Of a stretch of DNA of 64,000 bases, positions 42,590 to 50,839 are shown piece by piece. The notes under the pieces were generated by a model, which saw only the letters and a program-made list of their open reading frames with translations, was not told the DNA's origin and made no database searches. Source of the stretch: Bacilli bacterium. Lineage in GTDB: Bacteria > Bacillota_I > Bacilli_A > RFN20 > CAG-826. The number at the start of each line of letters is the position of its first letter. The stretch's first letter is position 1. The stretch covers positions 1-64,000 of the forward strand of contig JAEDDA010000001.1 in NCBI GenBank assembly GCA_016298185.1, in the 5' to 3' direction. The translations under genes were made by a program, and so were the position numbers.

Positions 42590-42883
42590 TTACTTAACTA
42601 ACTTAATTTTATGGTTATCTTTGCTAAAGCGATATAAAACGATAACACGTCCCACGACTTGAACCAATTCCGCATTTAATCTGCTAGATAAATCTAGAGC
42701 AAGTTCCATAATTGGATTTGTTACAGATTTCATGACATCAATTTTAATTAATTCACGAGCTGTGAGTGCTTTATCAAGCATGGCTATAACAGTATCAGTG
42801 ATTTCGTTTTTACCAACTTGATACTTTGTATCTAATGTACTAGCTAAGCCTTTTAATTGTCTTTTTTGATTTGGAGTTAACAT
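42590..42883 (-). CDS. yhbY: YhbY-type CRM-domain RNA-binding protein
   Basis: 97 aa. Small protein that binds pre-50S particles. QKRQLKGLAS, VGKNEITDTVIAMLDKAL, ARELIKIDV, LNAELVQVVGRVIVLYR are the family segments. The usual GxxG loop reads GKNE, with the second Gly lost. In the run yqeG-yqeH-yhbY-nadD/yqeK, conserved in Bacilli; here aroE, normally between yqeH and yhbY, is missing. Confidence 0.92.
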   Translation of the reverse strand: MLTPNQKRQLKGLASTLDTKYQVGKNEITDTVIAMLDKALTARELIKIDVMKSVTNPIMELALDLSSRLNAELVQVVGRVIVLYRFSKDNHKIKLVK

Positions 42884-42888
42884 ATTTA

Positions 42889-44031
42889 TTACCTTAATTT
42901 ACCTAATGATTCCTTAAGAGCGGATCCCTTTGGGAACATGACTCTAATAACTTGGCCCTTGGCCACGAATGAAATCCAACCTAAACCTTCAACGGAAATA
43001 TCATGGACTTTGCCATCGTTTTCCATTGTGTATTCAAAGAAGTCGTAATCACGGAAGTTATCAATTCTTTCGCTGACTGGTCTTAAATAACGTTTTCTAT
43101 TATTTTCTTCTAAGAAGTCATTAACTTTACTTGCGGCAATCTTTTTAATTTCCACGCCTTCAGCGCAATAGAACTTAATGGCTGTTGGTTTTCCAGAGAA
43201 GAGTTCGAAGTACGCTAATGACCCAGCGACTAAAGCATCGCCTTTCACCAATGTGCGGTAATGTGTTTCCACTTTTCTCCTTGGGATAATTAATTTTTGG
43301 ACTTCTTTTTCAACTTTACCAACTACTGATGTCGCTAAAGAGAAACCGGGAAGTTCATATAAGAATGATGAATTGGTAATAGGAATACTCATGACCTTAA
43401 CGTTTGTTCCGCGATAACTTTCAGATTTGATAGGCCATTTTGTTTTATTTTCATAGTGTTTTAACATTTTGTTAATTAACACTGTTTTTCCTGAACTTTT
43501 AGAACCGATTAAATAAATATCGTGTGCCTTACGAGCAGAGTTAAAATGTTTCATTAAAGGTTTGATGTCGACATCGCTTTCACTTCCGAGAATACTGACG
43601 GAATCTGGTTTAATACCAACTTCTTCAAAACGTTCTGTTAAGAATTGTGCTAATGTTTTATCTTTAATGATGTTAGAGAATAAATCTCTATGGGTGCCGA
43701 TAACCGCTACTTTTAAGCGTTTAATCTTTTTAATAATGTCTGGATTTAATGTCCCATTAAATGTGAATAAATCGACAACATAAATTATGTAAGCATCTGT
43801 TGCTACAGCATCATCTAAGATCTTTGCAGTTTGTTTATCGATGTTTTGTTCGAGAGCACCAGTATTGATGCTTTTCATTTCATCAAAACACTTTTGACAG
43901 TACAAGACTTGGCTATCCCATGTATAACCATCAAGTAATTCCGCAGGAACATATCCTTTTTCACTTACTTTTTTACTTTGTAAAACTGCACCACAGTTAT
44001 AACAACGTAACACTCTTCTAACTTTTCCCAT
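42889..44031 (-). CDS. yqeH: circularly permuted ribosome-assembly GTPase YqeH, divergent G motifs
   Basis: 380 aa. Needed for 30S assembly in Bacillus. An N-terminal zinc finger (CYNC at 10-13, CQKC at 45-48) precedes the permuted G domain. The G4 position reads GTHRD (112-116) instead of NKxD. G1 is GSKSSGKT (176-183) and G3 ELPG (226-229, usually DTPG). A C-terminal domain follows. The changed G4 and G3 suggest altered nucleotide specificity or hydrolysis. Overlaps the end of yqeG by 14 nt. Confidence 0.93.
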   Translation of the reverse strand: MGKVRRVLRCYNCGAVLQSKKVSEKGYVPAELLDGYTWDSQVLYCQKCFDEMKSINTGALEQNIDKQTAKILDDAVATDAYIIYVVDLFTFNGTLNPDIIKKIKRLKVAVIGTHRDLFSNIIKDKTLAQFLTERFEEVGIKPDSVSILGSESDVDIKPLMKHFNSARKAHDIYLIGSKSSGKTVLINKMLKHYENKTKWPIKSESYRGTNVKVMSIPITNSSFLYELPGFSLATSVVGKVEKEVQKLIIPRRKVETHYRTLVKGDALVAGSLAYFELFSGKPTAIKFYCAEGVEIKKIAASKVNDFLEENNRKRYLRPVSERIDNFRDYDFFEYTMENDGKVHDISVEGLGWISFVAKGQVIRVMFPKGSALKESLGKLR

Positions 44032-44551
44032 AAATCGTCCTCCAACTTATTAAGTTACCCCTTTTCTTATGGTATTTTCTGATTATTCTTCCGAAAATTC
44101 TATTGAAACGCGTAGTCCATTGATCTTCTTTAACAATCTTATCGGTCAATATGACACGTATTCCCACTCTTTTAGCAGCGGCTACATCTGTTATCATTTG
44201 GTCCCCGACTAACATGACTTCTTCTTTATTCCATCCATGTTGTTCAATGAACTTCCTGATTCTGAACCCAAAGGGTTTGGCCGCGCTATTAATGTAGATG
44301 AGGTTTAAATCATTCGCATATGTTCTCACGCGTTTACCCCTGTTATTAGAAACAATAACTGGTAATATGCCTGCTTCTTTGATCTTTTTGACAAGGTCAT
44401 AAGCTCTTTCAGTTGGGTGATAGAGTTTATAACTATCTAATGTGTTATCAAGATCCATTAACAAAACTTTGACATTTTGTTGTTTGAAGAAATCGATATC
44501 TATTTCATAGATAGATTCAGCAACTGCAAATGGAACATACTTGTTTTTCAT
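44018..44551 (-). CDS. yqeG: YqeG-type HAD phosphatase
   Basis: 177 aa. HAD-IIIA family. Catalytic DLDNTLDSY near 31-39, motif II VIVSNN, Lys in AAKPFGFRI and motif III GDQMITDVAAAKR. All HAD residues are kept. In Bacilli it heads the yqeG-yqeH ribosome-assembly operon; a phosphatidylglycerophosphatase role has been shown for related proteins, so the substrate here is open. The C terminus is very basic. Only a weak start context (TTATAGATT then ATG). Confidence 0.92.
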   Translation of the reverse strand: MKNKYVPFAVAESIYEIDIDFFKQQNVKVLLMDLDNTLDSYKLYHPTERAYDLVKKIKEAGILPVIVSNNRGKRVRTYANDLNLIYINSAAKPFGFRIRKFIEQHGWNKEEVMLVGDQMITDVAAAKRVGIRVILTDKIVKEDQWTTRFNRIFGRIIRKYHKKRGNLISWRTIYGKS

Positions 44552-44719
44552 AATCTATAACTCAATTGTAAATGAAAAAGTCTTATTTTAATAGACTTTA
44601 TTATTTTATATATATAGAAAAATAGCAATTTCAGAAAACCGCTTTTATATAAAAAACTATTTATTATAAGAAATTAATCATTACAGAAGGGAATCGTAAT
44701 ATCCGAGCATAAAATTGTA
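44552..44719 (-). promoter_or_regulatory. yqeG upstream region with a leader hairpin
   Basis: On the minus strand a TATAAT (plus 44663-44668) could start a leader of about 105 nt. Near its end AAAGTCT...AGACTTT (44577-44599, 7-bp stem, 9-nt loop) is followed by TTTTC, like a weak terminator or attenuator 25 nt before the ATG. No gene is visible here. Confidence 0.35.
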
Positions 44720-44758
44720 AGAAAAATAAACCCATCAAGCTGATTGCAAGATGGGTTT
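44720..44758 (-). terminator. intrinsic terminator of parE-parC
   Basis: On the minus strand AAACCCATC (plus 44750-44758) and GATGGGTTT (plus 44728-44736) make a 9-bp stem with a 13-nt loop, followed by ATTTTTC. Confidence 0.85.
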
Positions 44759-44771
44759 CGCGTAATTTCTA

Positions 44772-44801
44772 ATATCTAATAATATACTAATAATCTACTA
44801 A
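44772..44801 (-). repeat. three 11-bp TTAGTA units (locus c)
   Basis: On the minus strand TTAGTAGATTA, TTAGTATATTA and TTAGATATTA follow each other at exact 11-bp steps (CTAA on the plus strand at 44776, 44787 and 44798). They lie 30 nt after the parC stop and before its terminator. Confidence 0.8.
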
Positions 44802-44831
44802 ACCTTATTATTAACATACTATGTATGTTTA

Positions 44832-47504
44832 TTAGTCATCATCTACATCGAAGATGGATATTTGTTCAAAGGACTTATCTTCCTTCTTTTCTTTTGGTTT
44901 TTGTGGCTCAATAGGAGTATTTTCTGCTGACTCTTCCACCACATTATCTTCCTCTAATAGGCTTTCGACAGGTTCATCAGAAATGGAGAGGACTGATTCT
45001 GGTTTAATCTTTTCGATAATTGGATACGAGATTGTATTTTTATCGATTCTTTCGATATTTGTATCGAAGACATAATTAACAAATGTCCTTGCCGGTAACT
45101 TAATATTGGCCTTTGCGTATTTAGTTTCCGCTAATCTGAAGTCATCAACCACTAGTTTATAGATGCTGTTATCAGTGAGGTGAAGATTTAATTTCATTAA
45201 ATCTGCTTCCTTATCTACCTTAACGGCGGCAAGTACTTTGTGTGGATCGCCTTTGAAGGATGGGCAAATTTCTTGTGGTTTACCTAAGCGCGCTGTACGC
45301 GTAACCTTATTAACATCTATTACGCGCTCATGACCTTTATCAGTAATAATAATTACTTTAGCTTTTTCGTCTTCGTGGGCGGCGATTAAGGCTGTTGCTT
45401 GATTCTTGCCTAATCCAGAGATAGATTTAACGCCACCGGCCTTAGAACCGAGAATTGTTAAATCGTTCTCGTTAAAGAGACTAGCAACACCATTACTTGT
45501 TATGACAAGTAAGTTGCTATTACCTGTTAAGACTTGGACGCCGACTATTTCGTCACCATTGAGAAGTTTCATACATCTAGCTGGACGAGAGCGTTTGAAG
45601 GTTTCGATTGCTGAAACGGACATACGCTTAATTTGTCCGAAACGAGTTAAAAACGCTAAATAAACATCGCTTCTAAGTTGGTGAATGGCGATGGCTTTAA
45701 TGATCTTTTCACCAGAGGCAAATGTAATCAAAGTATTGAGGTGGATGCCTTCATCTTTGAAACGATTTTCGGTGAGTTTATGAACAGGAATCACTGCATA
45801 GTTACCTAAGTTTGTAAAACAAACTAGGTAATCAGTTGTTAACACTTGTCCTAACGCCACGACTACATCACCATCTTTTAAACCTGGTTCGGCATCATCG
45901 CCAGACCCTTTAAAGGACTTAATTGTGGAACGTTTTGCATAGCCATCACGTGTGACGACAACAATGGTTTCTTCTTCGGCAATAAGCTGACGCTTATCAA
46001 TTGGTTTATCGTCTTCTTTTTGCTCGATTTGAGTACGTCTATCATCCCCATATTTTGCGGAAATTTGTTTTAAGTCTTTGATTAAAACACGGTTCAATTT
46101 CGCTGGATCGTTGAGAATTTCTGTGAGACTTTCGATATCTTTAACGAGTTGTTTTCTTTCGTTTTCGAGAATAACTTCGTCGGTATGACTTAATTTGTAT
46201 AAAGGCATTGTAACGATGGCTTCAGCTTGTTCGTTTGAGAAACTGAAATGCTTCATCAAATTAACTTTACTATCTGCTTTATCCTTACTCTTTCTAATGA
46301 TTTCCACGACTTCATTAATACAAAGCGAAGCTTTGATTAATCCTTCGACGATATGGAGTCTTGCGGAGAACTTTTCTAAGTCGAATTTGCTTTGTCTTGT
46401 AACGACATCAACTTGGTGGTCAATGTAACTGTCGATGAAGTCTAAAAGCGTTAATGTTTTTGGTCTGCCATTAACGATTGCCACCATGTTTGCAGAATAT
46501 GATGTCACTAAAGGCGTTTTTGCCTTTAAGTATTTGAGTAAGAGATCAACTTTGGCATCTTTTTTACAATCAATTGCAATTCTAATGCCTTTGTAATCGG
46601 ATTCATCTCTCACTTCAATAAGACCACTGACACTTTTTGCGTGGATAATTTTGTCTATTTCATAGACAAGGTCTTTTTTGACCACTTTATAAGGTATTTC
46701 AGTGATAATAATTTGTTGATTATCTTTGTTTTGGATGATTTCTGCTTTCGCGGCAACTTCAATCTTTCCGCGACCTTTTAAATAAATATTTTTGAGGCCT
46801 TCGGATTCATAAATAATTCCACCACCTGGGAAGTCTGGACCTTTGACAAATTCTAATAAGTCTTCAGTTGTCGCGGTCTTGTGACCAATACGGTAAATTG
46901 TCGCATCAATGATTTCTCTAAGGTTATGAGGTGGTATTTCAGTTGCTAAAGCAACTGCGATACCTTCAGTACCATTAACTAATAAGTTAGGGAATCTAGA
47001 TGGTAAAACAATTGGTTCATATTCGGTATCGTCGAAATTTAGTTGCATATCAACTGTCTTTTTTTCGATATCACGAATAAGTTCGTTGGATAATTCGCTT
47101 AATCTTGATTCGGTATAACGGTAAGCGGCAGGTGAGTCGCCATCGATAGAACCATTATTACCCTGGAAGTCGATTAATGGGTATCTTACTTTCCAATCTT
47201 GGCTCATTCTTGCGAGAGCTTCATAGATGGATATATCACCGTGTGGGTGGAAAGTACCCATAACCGCACCAACGGTATGAGCGCACTTCTTTGTGGGCTT
47301 GTTAAAAGTGTTACCACTTTTATACATTGAGAAGATGATTCTTCTTTGAACTGGTTTTAAACCGTCTCTCACATCTGGGATAGCACGATCTTGAATAACG
47401 TATTTAGCATAGGTGGCATATCTCTCACCCATGACTTCTTCAAGAGGTTCAACAGAAATCTTTTCGATGATTTCTTCAATGACTTCTTCTTTTTTCTTTG
47501 CCAT
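44832..47504 (-). CDS. parC: DNA topoisomerase IV subunit A
   Basis: 890 aa. GyrA/ParC family: RAIPDVRDGLKPVQRRI, the QRDR segment HPHGDISIYEALARMSQ and the active-site Tyr in AAYRYTESRLS. A coiled-coil tower and C-terminal beta-pinwheel repeats follow, with an acidic tail ending in DVDDD. It pairs with parE; the ParE-like neighbour and the lack of a perfect GyrA-box favour topoisomerase IV over gyrase. AAGGAGG inside the end of parE and a TAATG overlap give coupled translation. Confidence 0.92.
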   Translation of the reverse strand: MAKKKEEVIEEIIEKISVEPLEEVMGERYATYAKYVIQDRAIPDVRDGLKPVQRRIIFSMYKSGNTFNKPTKKCAHTVGAVMGTFHPHGDISIYEALARMSQDWKVRYPLIDFQGNNGSIDGDSPAAYRYTESRLSELSNELIRDIEKKTVDMQLNFDDTEYEPIVLPSRFPNLLVNGTEGIAVALATEIPPHNLREIIDATIYRIGHKTATTEDLLEFVKGPDFPGGGIIYESEGLKNIYLKGRGKIEVAAKAEIIQNKDNQQIIITEIPYKVVKKDLVYEIDKIIHAKSVSGLIEVRDESDYKGIRIAIDCKKDAKVDLLLKYLKAKTPLVTSYSANMVAIVNGRPKTLTLLDFIDSYIDHQVDVVTRQSKFDLEKFSARLHIVEGLIKASLCINEVVEIIRKSKDKADSKVNLMKHFSFSNEQAEAIVTMPLYKLSHTDEVILENERKQLVKDIESLTEILNDPAKLNRVLIKDLKQISAKYGDDRRTQIEQKEDDKPIDKRQLIAEEETIVVVTRDGYAKRSTIKSFKGSGDDAEPGLKDGDVVVALGQVLTTDYLVCFTNLGNYAVIPVHKLTENRFKDEGIHLNTLITFASGEKIIKAIAIHQLRSDVYLAFLTRFGQIKRMSVSAIETFKRSRPARCMKLLNGDEIVGVQVLTGNSNLLVITSNGVASLFNENDLTILGSKAGGVKSISGLGKNQATALIAAHEDEKAKVIIITDKGHERVIDVNKVTRTARLGKPQEICPSFKGDPHKVLAAVKVDKEADLMKLNLHLTDNSIYKLVVDDFRLAETKYAKANIKLPARTFVNYVFDTNIERIDKNTISYPIIEKIKPESVLSISDEPVESLLEEDNVVEESAENTPIEPQKPKEKKEDKSFEQISIFDVDDD

Positions 47505-49450
47505 TATTTGACCTCCTTCATAAATGTATCAACTTCATTGAAGTTGACATTCTCTTCAACCCACTTCTTTCTACTGCTTGTGTCTTTGCCCATAAGGACA
47601 CTAACACGAGAGTCAGCAAGAAGAGGATCTTCAATATCAACACGGATTAAAAGTCTTGTTTTAGGATCCATGGTTGTTTCTTTTAATTGGAGAGCATCCA
47701 TTTCACCAAGACCTTTATATCTGGAAACTTTATATCCAGCACCGATTGTTTTCTTGGCTTTTTCTAATCCTTCGTCGTCCCAAGCGTATTCTTGACGCAT
47801 CTTTTTGTTTTCTTCTTTATATATTCTATATAAAGGAGGCACAGCAATATAGACGTGTCCAGAGGTGATTAAAGGACGCATATAGTGATAGAAGAATGTA
47901 AGCAATAATGTTTGAATATGTGCACCGTCAGTATCAGCATCGGTCATGATGATGATTTTGCCATAATGGATGTCATCAATATCAAATGATTGGCCAAAAC
48001 CCGCACCGATTGTGTTGATGATGGTCGCAATTTCTTCATTCTTGAGGACTGCTGTTAATGGAAGTCCATCAGTATTTAATGGTTTACCACGAAGTGGTAA
48101 GATTGCTTGATGTAATCTATCTCTACCTTTCTTAGCACTACCACCAGCGGAATCGCCTTCGACGATAAACAATTCGTTTCTAGCGTAATCTTTACTTTGT
48201 GCTGGTGTTAATTTGTCAGAAAGAATAATCTCTGTTTTGGCTTTTTTTGCACTTCTTGCTTCATCTTTCGCTTTTCTAGCGGCAATTCTTGCGGCTTGAC
48301 TATCTAAGCACTTCTTAATGAGTAAGGAAGCAATCTCTCTATTCTCTGTTAAATAATAAGTAAACTTATTATAGATAAAGTTTTGCACAATGTAGGTTGC
48401 TTCTTGAGTACCTAATTTACCCTTGGTTTGACCCTCGAATTCGAGCAATTTTTCAGGTACTTTAAGTGAAATGATTGCAGTTATGCCTTCTCTGATATCG
48501 TTACCATCGAGTTTTTTACCATGCAAAATATTATAGTTTTCACCAAAATCATTAACGGCTCTTGTAATACCAGTTTTAAAGCCAACTTCATGGGTTCCAC
48601 CCTCTTTTGTTCTTACGTTATTTACGTAAGACAAGATGGTTTCGTTATAGTCTTCATTACAGTATTGAAGAGCAATTTCTGTGCTAATTCCAGTGGCTTC
48701 ATCGACATCTGAAAAGCTAGCGATTGGTGTCATTGGATTCTTATTAACATTGATACTTGCAACATACTCAACAAGACCATTTTCATAGAAGAATTCTTCG
48801 TTATCACCGGTTCTTTCATCGACCAAGACAAATCTCACACCCTTCATTAAGAAAGCACTTTCTCTAAGGTGTCCAGCGATGATATCACGCTTGAATTCCA
48901 CTGTTGAAAAAATGGTTGGATCAGGCAAAAATCTTACGAGTGTACCGTGCTTTTTGGTATTGCCTAACTTCTCTAATGGTTGGACGATATGACCACCATT
49001 TTCAAAGCGCATGTGGTAAATAGTACCGTCTTTATAGACGGTAACATCTAAATAAACACTTAAAGCATTGGTAACAGAAGCACCAACACCATGTAATCCG
49101 GCAGCGGACTTATATACGGCACTATTAAATTTTCCACCAGCATGTAATTCGGTAAAGACAAGTTCAACTGCAGGTCTTCCTGTTTCCTTATTGATTCCGC
49201 ATGGAATACCACGACCTTCATCTAGAACTGAACAGGAACCATCCTTGTGAATTGTGATTGTAATCTTATTTCCGAATCCTGATAATGCTTCATCGACTGC
49301 GTTATCGACAATTTCCCAAACTAAATGATGTAGACCGGTTCCGTTTGTAGATCCGATATACATGGCTGGTCTTTTTCTGACACCTTCAAGTCCTTGTAAA
49401 ACATGAATGTCATCAGCTGTATATGTGGTTTTAATATTATTACTTGCCAT
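47504..49450 (-). CDS. parE: DNA topoisomerase IV subunit B
   Basis: 648 aa from ATG 49450, which has AGAAGG 7 nt upstream; a TTG reading from 49486 has no such signal. GHKL ATPase domain (EIVDNAVDEALSGFG, DEGRGIPCG, GLHGVGASVTNALS), transducer, TOPRIM (EGDSAGGSAKKGRDR, DADTDGAHI) and the C-terminal RYKGLGEMDALQLKETTMDP. The LKETTMDP variant and length agree with ParE. Acts with ParC to decatenate chromosomes. Confidence 0.93.
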   Translation of the reverse strand: MASNNIKTTYTADDIHVLQGLEGVRKRPAMYIGSTNGTGLHHLVWEIVDNAVDEALSGFGNKITITIHKDGSCSVLDEGRGIPCGINKETGRPAVELVFTELHAGGKFNSAVYKSAAGLHGVGASVTNALSVYLDVTVYKDGTIYHMRFENGGHIVQPLEKLGNTKKHGTLVRFLPDPTIFSTVEFKRDIIAGHLRESAFLMKGVRFVLVDERTGDNEEFFYENGLVEYVASINVNKNPMTPIASFSDVDEATGISTEIALQYCNEDYNETILSYVNNVRTKEGGTHEVGFKTGITRAVNDFGENYNILHGKKLDGNDIREGITAIISLKVPEKLLEFEGQTKGKLGTQEATYIVQNFIYNKFTYYLTENREIASLLIKKCLDSQAARIAARKAKDEARSAKKAKTEIILSDKLTPAQSKDYARNELFIVEGDSAGGSAKKGRDRLHQAILPLRGKPLNTDGLPLTAVLKNEEIATIINTIGAGFGQSFDIDDIHYGKIIIMTDADTDGAHIQTLLLTFFYHYMRPLITSGHVYIAVPPLYRIYKEENKKMRQEYAWDDEGLEKAKKTIGAGYKVSRYKGLGEMDALQLKETTMDPKTRLLIRVDIEDPLLADSRVSVLMGKDTSSRKKWVEENVNFNEVDTFMKEVK

Positions 49451-49475
49451 ATAGCTACCTTCTAAGTCGCTTTTA

Positions 49476-49481
49476 ATTATA
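49476..49481 (-). promoter_or_regulatory. -10 element of parE
   Basis: Minus-strand TATAAT (plus ATTATA at 49476-49481) lies 25 nt before the parE ATG. TTTATA 18 bp upstream may be the -35. It diverges from the plsY promoter. Confidence 0.5.
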
Positions 49482-49492
49482 ATCAAAAATTA

Positions 49493-49520
49493 TTGCAAAT
49501 ATAAAGTTATTTAGTATAAT
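49493..49520 (+). promoter_or_regulatory. promoter of plsY
   Basis: TTGCAA (49493-49498), 16-bp spacer, TATAAT (49515-49520). AAAGGAGG follows, 7 nt before the ATG. Confidence 0.7.
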
Positions 49521-49548
49521 GGACTGCGTTATTTAAAGGAGGCAAAAT

Positions 49549-50352
49549 ATGAATATATTAACTATTAATATATTGGTAGCATTATTTTGTTTAGTAATTG
49601 GATACCTATTCGGATCAATACCCACATCAGTGTGGGTTGGAAAAGTTTTCTTCCATCAAGACCCAAGAGATTATGGTTCCCACAATGCTGGTGGTACAAA
49701 CGCTGGTAGATTATGGGGAAAGAAAGTCGGTTTAATAATCATTATTCTCGATATGTTAAAAACCATTGCACCTATCTATGCCATGTGGGCAATTTTAACT
49801 TTCGTCAAATTTGACTATCACGGAATTAGTGAATTCGCCGCTCAAAGTATAGAAAATACTAAACCATTAATGGCAGATGTCAAAACATTCTATACAGACA
49901 TGAATAGCAATTATGCTATTCAATGGCCTGTTTATTGGATTGTCGCTATCGGTGCAATGATCGGTCACTGCTGGCCAGTCTTTGCTCAATTCAAAGGTGG
50001 CAAGGCTGCAAGTATGTTCATGGGCACCACCGTTATGTGTTCTTGGATGCTCGGTTTCTTACCTGGTTTCTTCTACTTAGGAACACTCAAATGGAAAAAG
50101 ATGGTTTCCCTTTCTGCAATTCTTCAAGCGATATTTGTTAGTTTAATCACATGGGCTTGGGCCATCTTAGTTCAAGTCAAAGTAATTCCTGGTGATTGGG
50201 CTTGGTTACCAATGTACGGACCTTCTTTAAATCCGAACTGGGTTTACGCTACAGTCGTTACAATTCTCGGCGCTGTTATGGTTGCAAGACACCATCAAAA
50301 CATCAAGAGAATTTTAGCGGGAGAAGAAAGAAAAATCACTTGGATGAAATAA
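49549..50352 (+). CDS. plsY: glycerol-3-phosphate acyltransferase PlsY
   Basis: 267 aa, longer than the usual 190-220. Uses acyl-phosphate to acylate glycerol-3-phosphate at the membrane. Motifs: GSIPTSVWVGK, the HNAGGTNAGRLWGKK segment, GHCWPVFAQFKGGKAAS and a C-terminal ARHHQNIKRILAGEE. Five to six transmembrane helices. An insertion of about 45 residues after the second span (near 87-125) is polar and unusual. Good promoter, ribosome-binding site and terminator; single-gene unit. Confidence 0.95.
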   Translation: MNILTINILVALFCLVIGYLFGSIPTSVWVGKVFFHQDPRDYGSHNAGGTNAGRLWGKKVGLIIIILDMLKTIAPIYAMWAILTFVKFDYHGISEFAAQSIENTKPLMADVKTFYTDMNSNYAIQWPVYWIVAIGAMIGHCWPVFAQFKGGKAASMFMGTTVMCSWMLGFLPGFFYLGTLKWKKMVSLSAILQAIFVSLITWAWAILVQVKVIPGDWAWLPMYGPSLNPNWVYATVVTILGAVMVARHHQNIKRILAGEERKITWMK

Positions 50353-50358
50353 ATCTAA

Positions 50359-50376
50359 TTAGTAGATTATTAGTAA
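50359..50376 (+). repeat. two 11-bp TTAGTA units (locus g)
   Basis: TTAGTAGATTA (50359) and TTAGTA (50370), 11 bp apart, start 7 nt after the plsY stop and just before its terminator. The 17-mer TTAGTAGATTATTAGTA is identical to locus c. Confidence 0.75.
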
Positions 50377-50379
50377 ATG

Positions 50380-50404
50380 ACCTATACATATGTATAGGTT
50401 TTTT
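50380..50404 (+). terminator. intrinsic terminator after plsY
   Basis: ACCTATACAT (50380-50389) and ATGTATAGGT (50390-50399) form a perfect palindrome, then TTTTTT. Confidence 0.85.
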
Positions 50405-50424
50405 ATTTTTCCTCTCAACACCAC

Positions 50425-50480
50425 GATTGTCCTTTTCTTCTAATTTGTAATATTATATCTAAGCTCTTTTTTGGACAATC
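50425..50480. repeat. 8-bp inverted repeat with 40-nt spacer
   Basis: GATTGTCC (50425-50432) and GGACAATC (50473-50480) flank an AT-rich spacer in the convergent gap between plsY and yneF (50405-50559). No gene is seen. It could be chance or a protein site. Confidence 0.35.
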
Positions 50481-50559
50481 TAAGAGACATTATCTTTTAC
50501 ACCACAACAATATAACTAACTATGTGCTTATGCGTCTTAATTTAACTATAATTAAGGAC

Positions 50560-50586
50560 AAAAAAAGAAGGCTCTTCTGAACCTTC
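50560..50586 (-). terminator. intrinsic terminator after yneF
   Basis: On the minus strand GAAGG...CCTTC (plus 50567-50586, extended by inner TC and GA pairs) is followed by TTTTTTTG. Confidence 0.82.
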
Positions 50587-50606
50587 ATTTTTAGACGTTT
50601 TAAGCG

Positions 50607-50828
50607 TTATTGCTTATTCATGTTTCTCATTATCTCACGAATTTGTTTTTCGCTTGGTGTACGGCCCATTTGAGCAAACATTACACGAATCATCTTTTCG
50701 TTGATTGGAGGATTCTTTTGCATTTCTCTTTTTAAGAGCCATCTTGCAAGGAAGAAACCAATGACGCCTCCGACAAGGAGAACTCCGATTAAGGAGAAGA
50801 TGAATACTGCGATATTAATTTCGAACAT
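50607..50828 (-). CDS. yneF: YneF-family (UPF0154) small membrane protein
   Basis: 73 aa. One N-terminal membrane span (residues about 6-28, ending GFFLARWLLKR) and the family tail NPPINEKMIRVMFAQMGRTP then SEKQIREIM. Function not known. AAGGAG overlaps the end of efp and is 7 nt before the ATG, so it is cotranscribed with efp. Confidence 0.93.
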   Translation of the reverse strand: MFEINIAVFIFSLIGVLLVGGVIGFFLARWLLKREMQKNPPINEKMIRVMFAQMGRTPSEKQIREIMRNMNKQ

Positions 50829-50839
50829 AAGTATACTCC

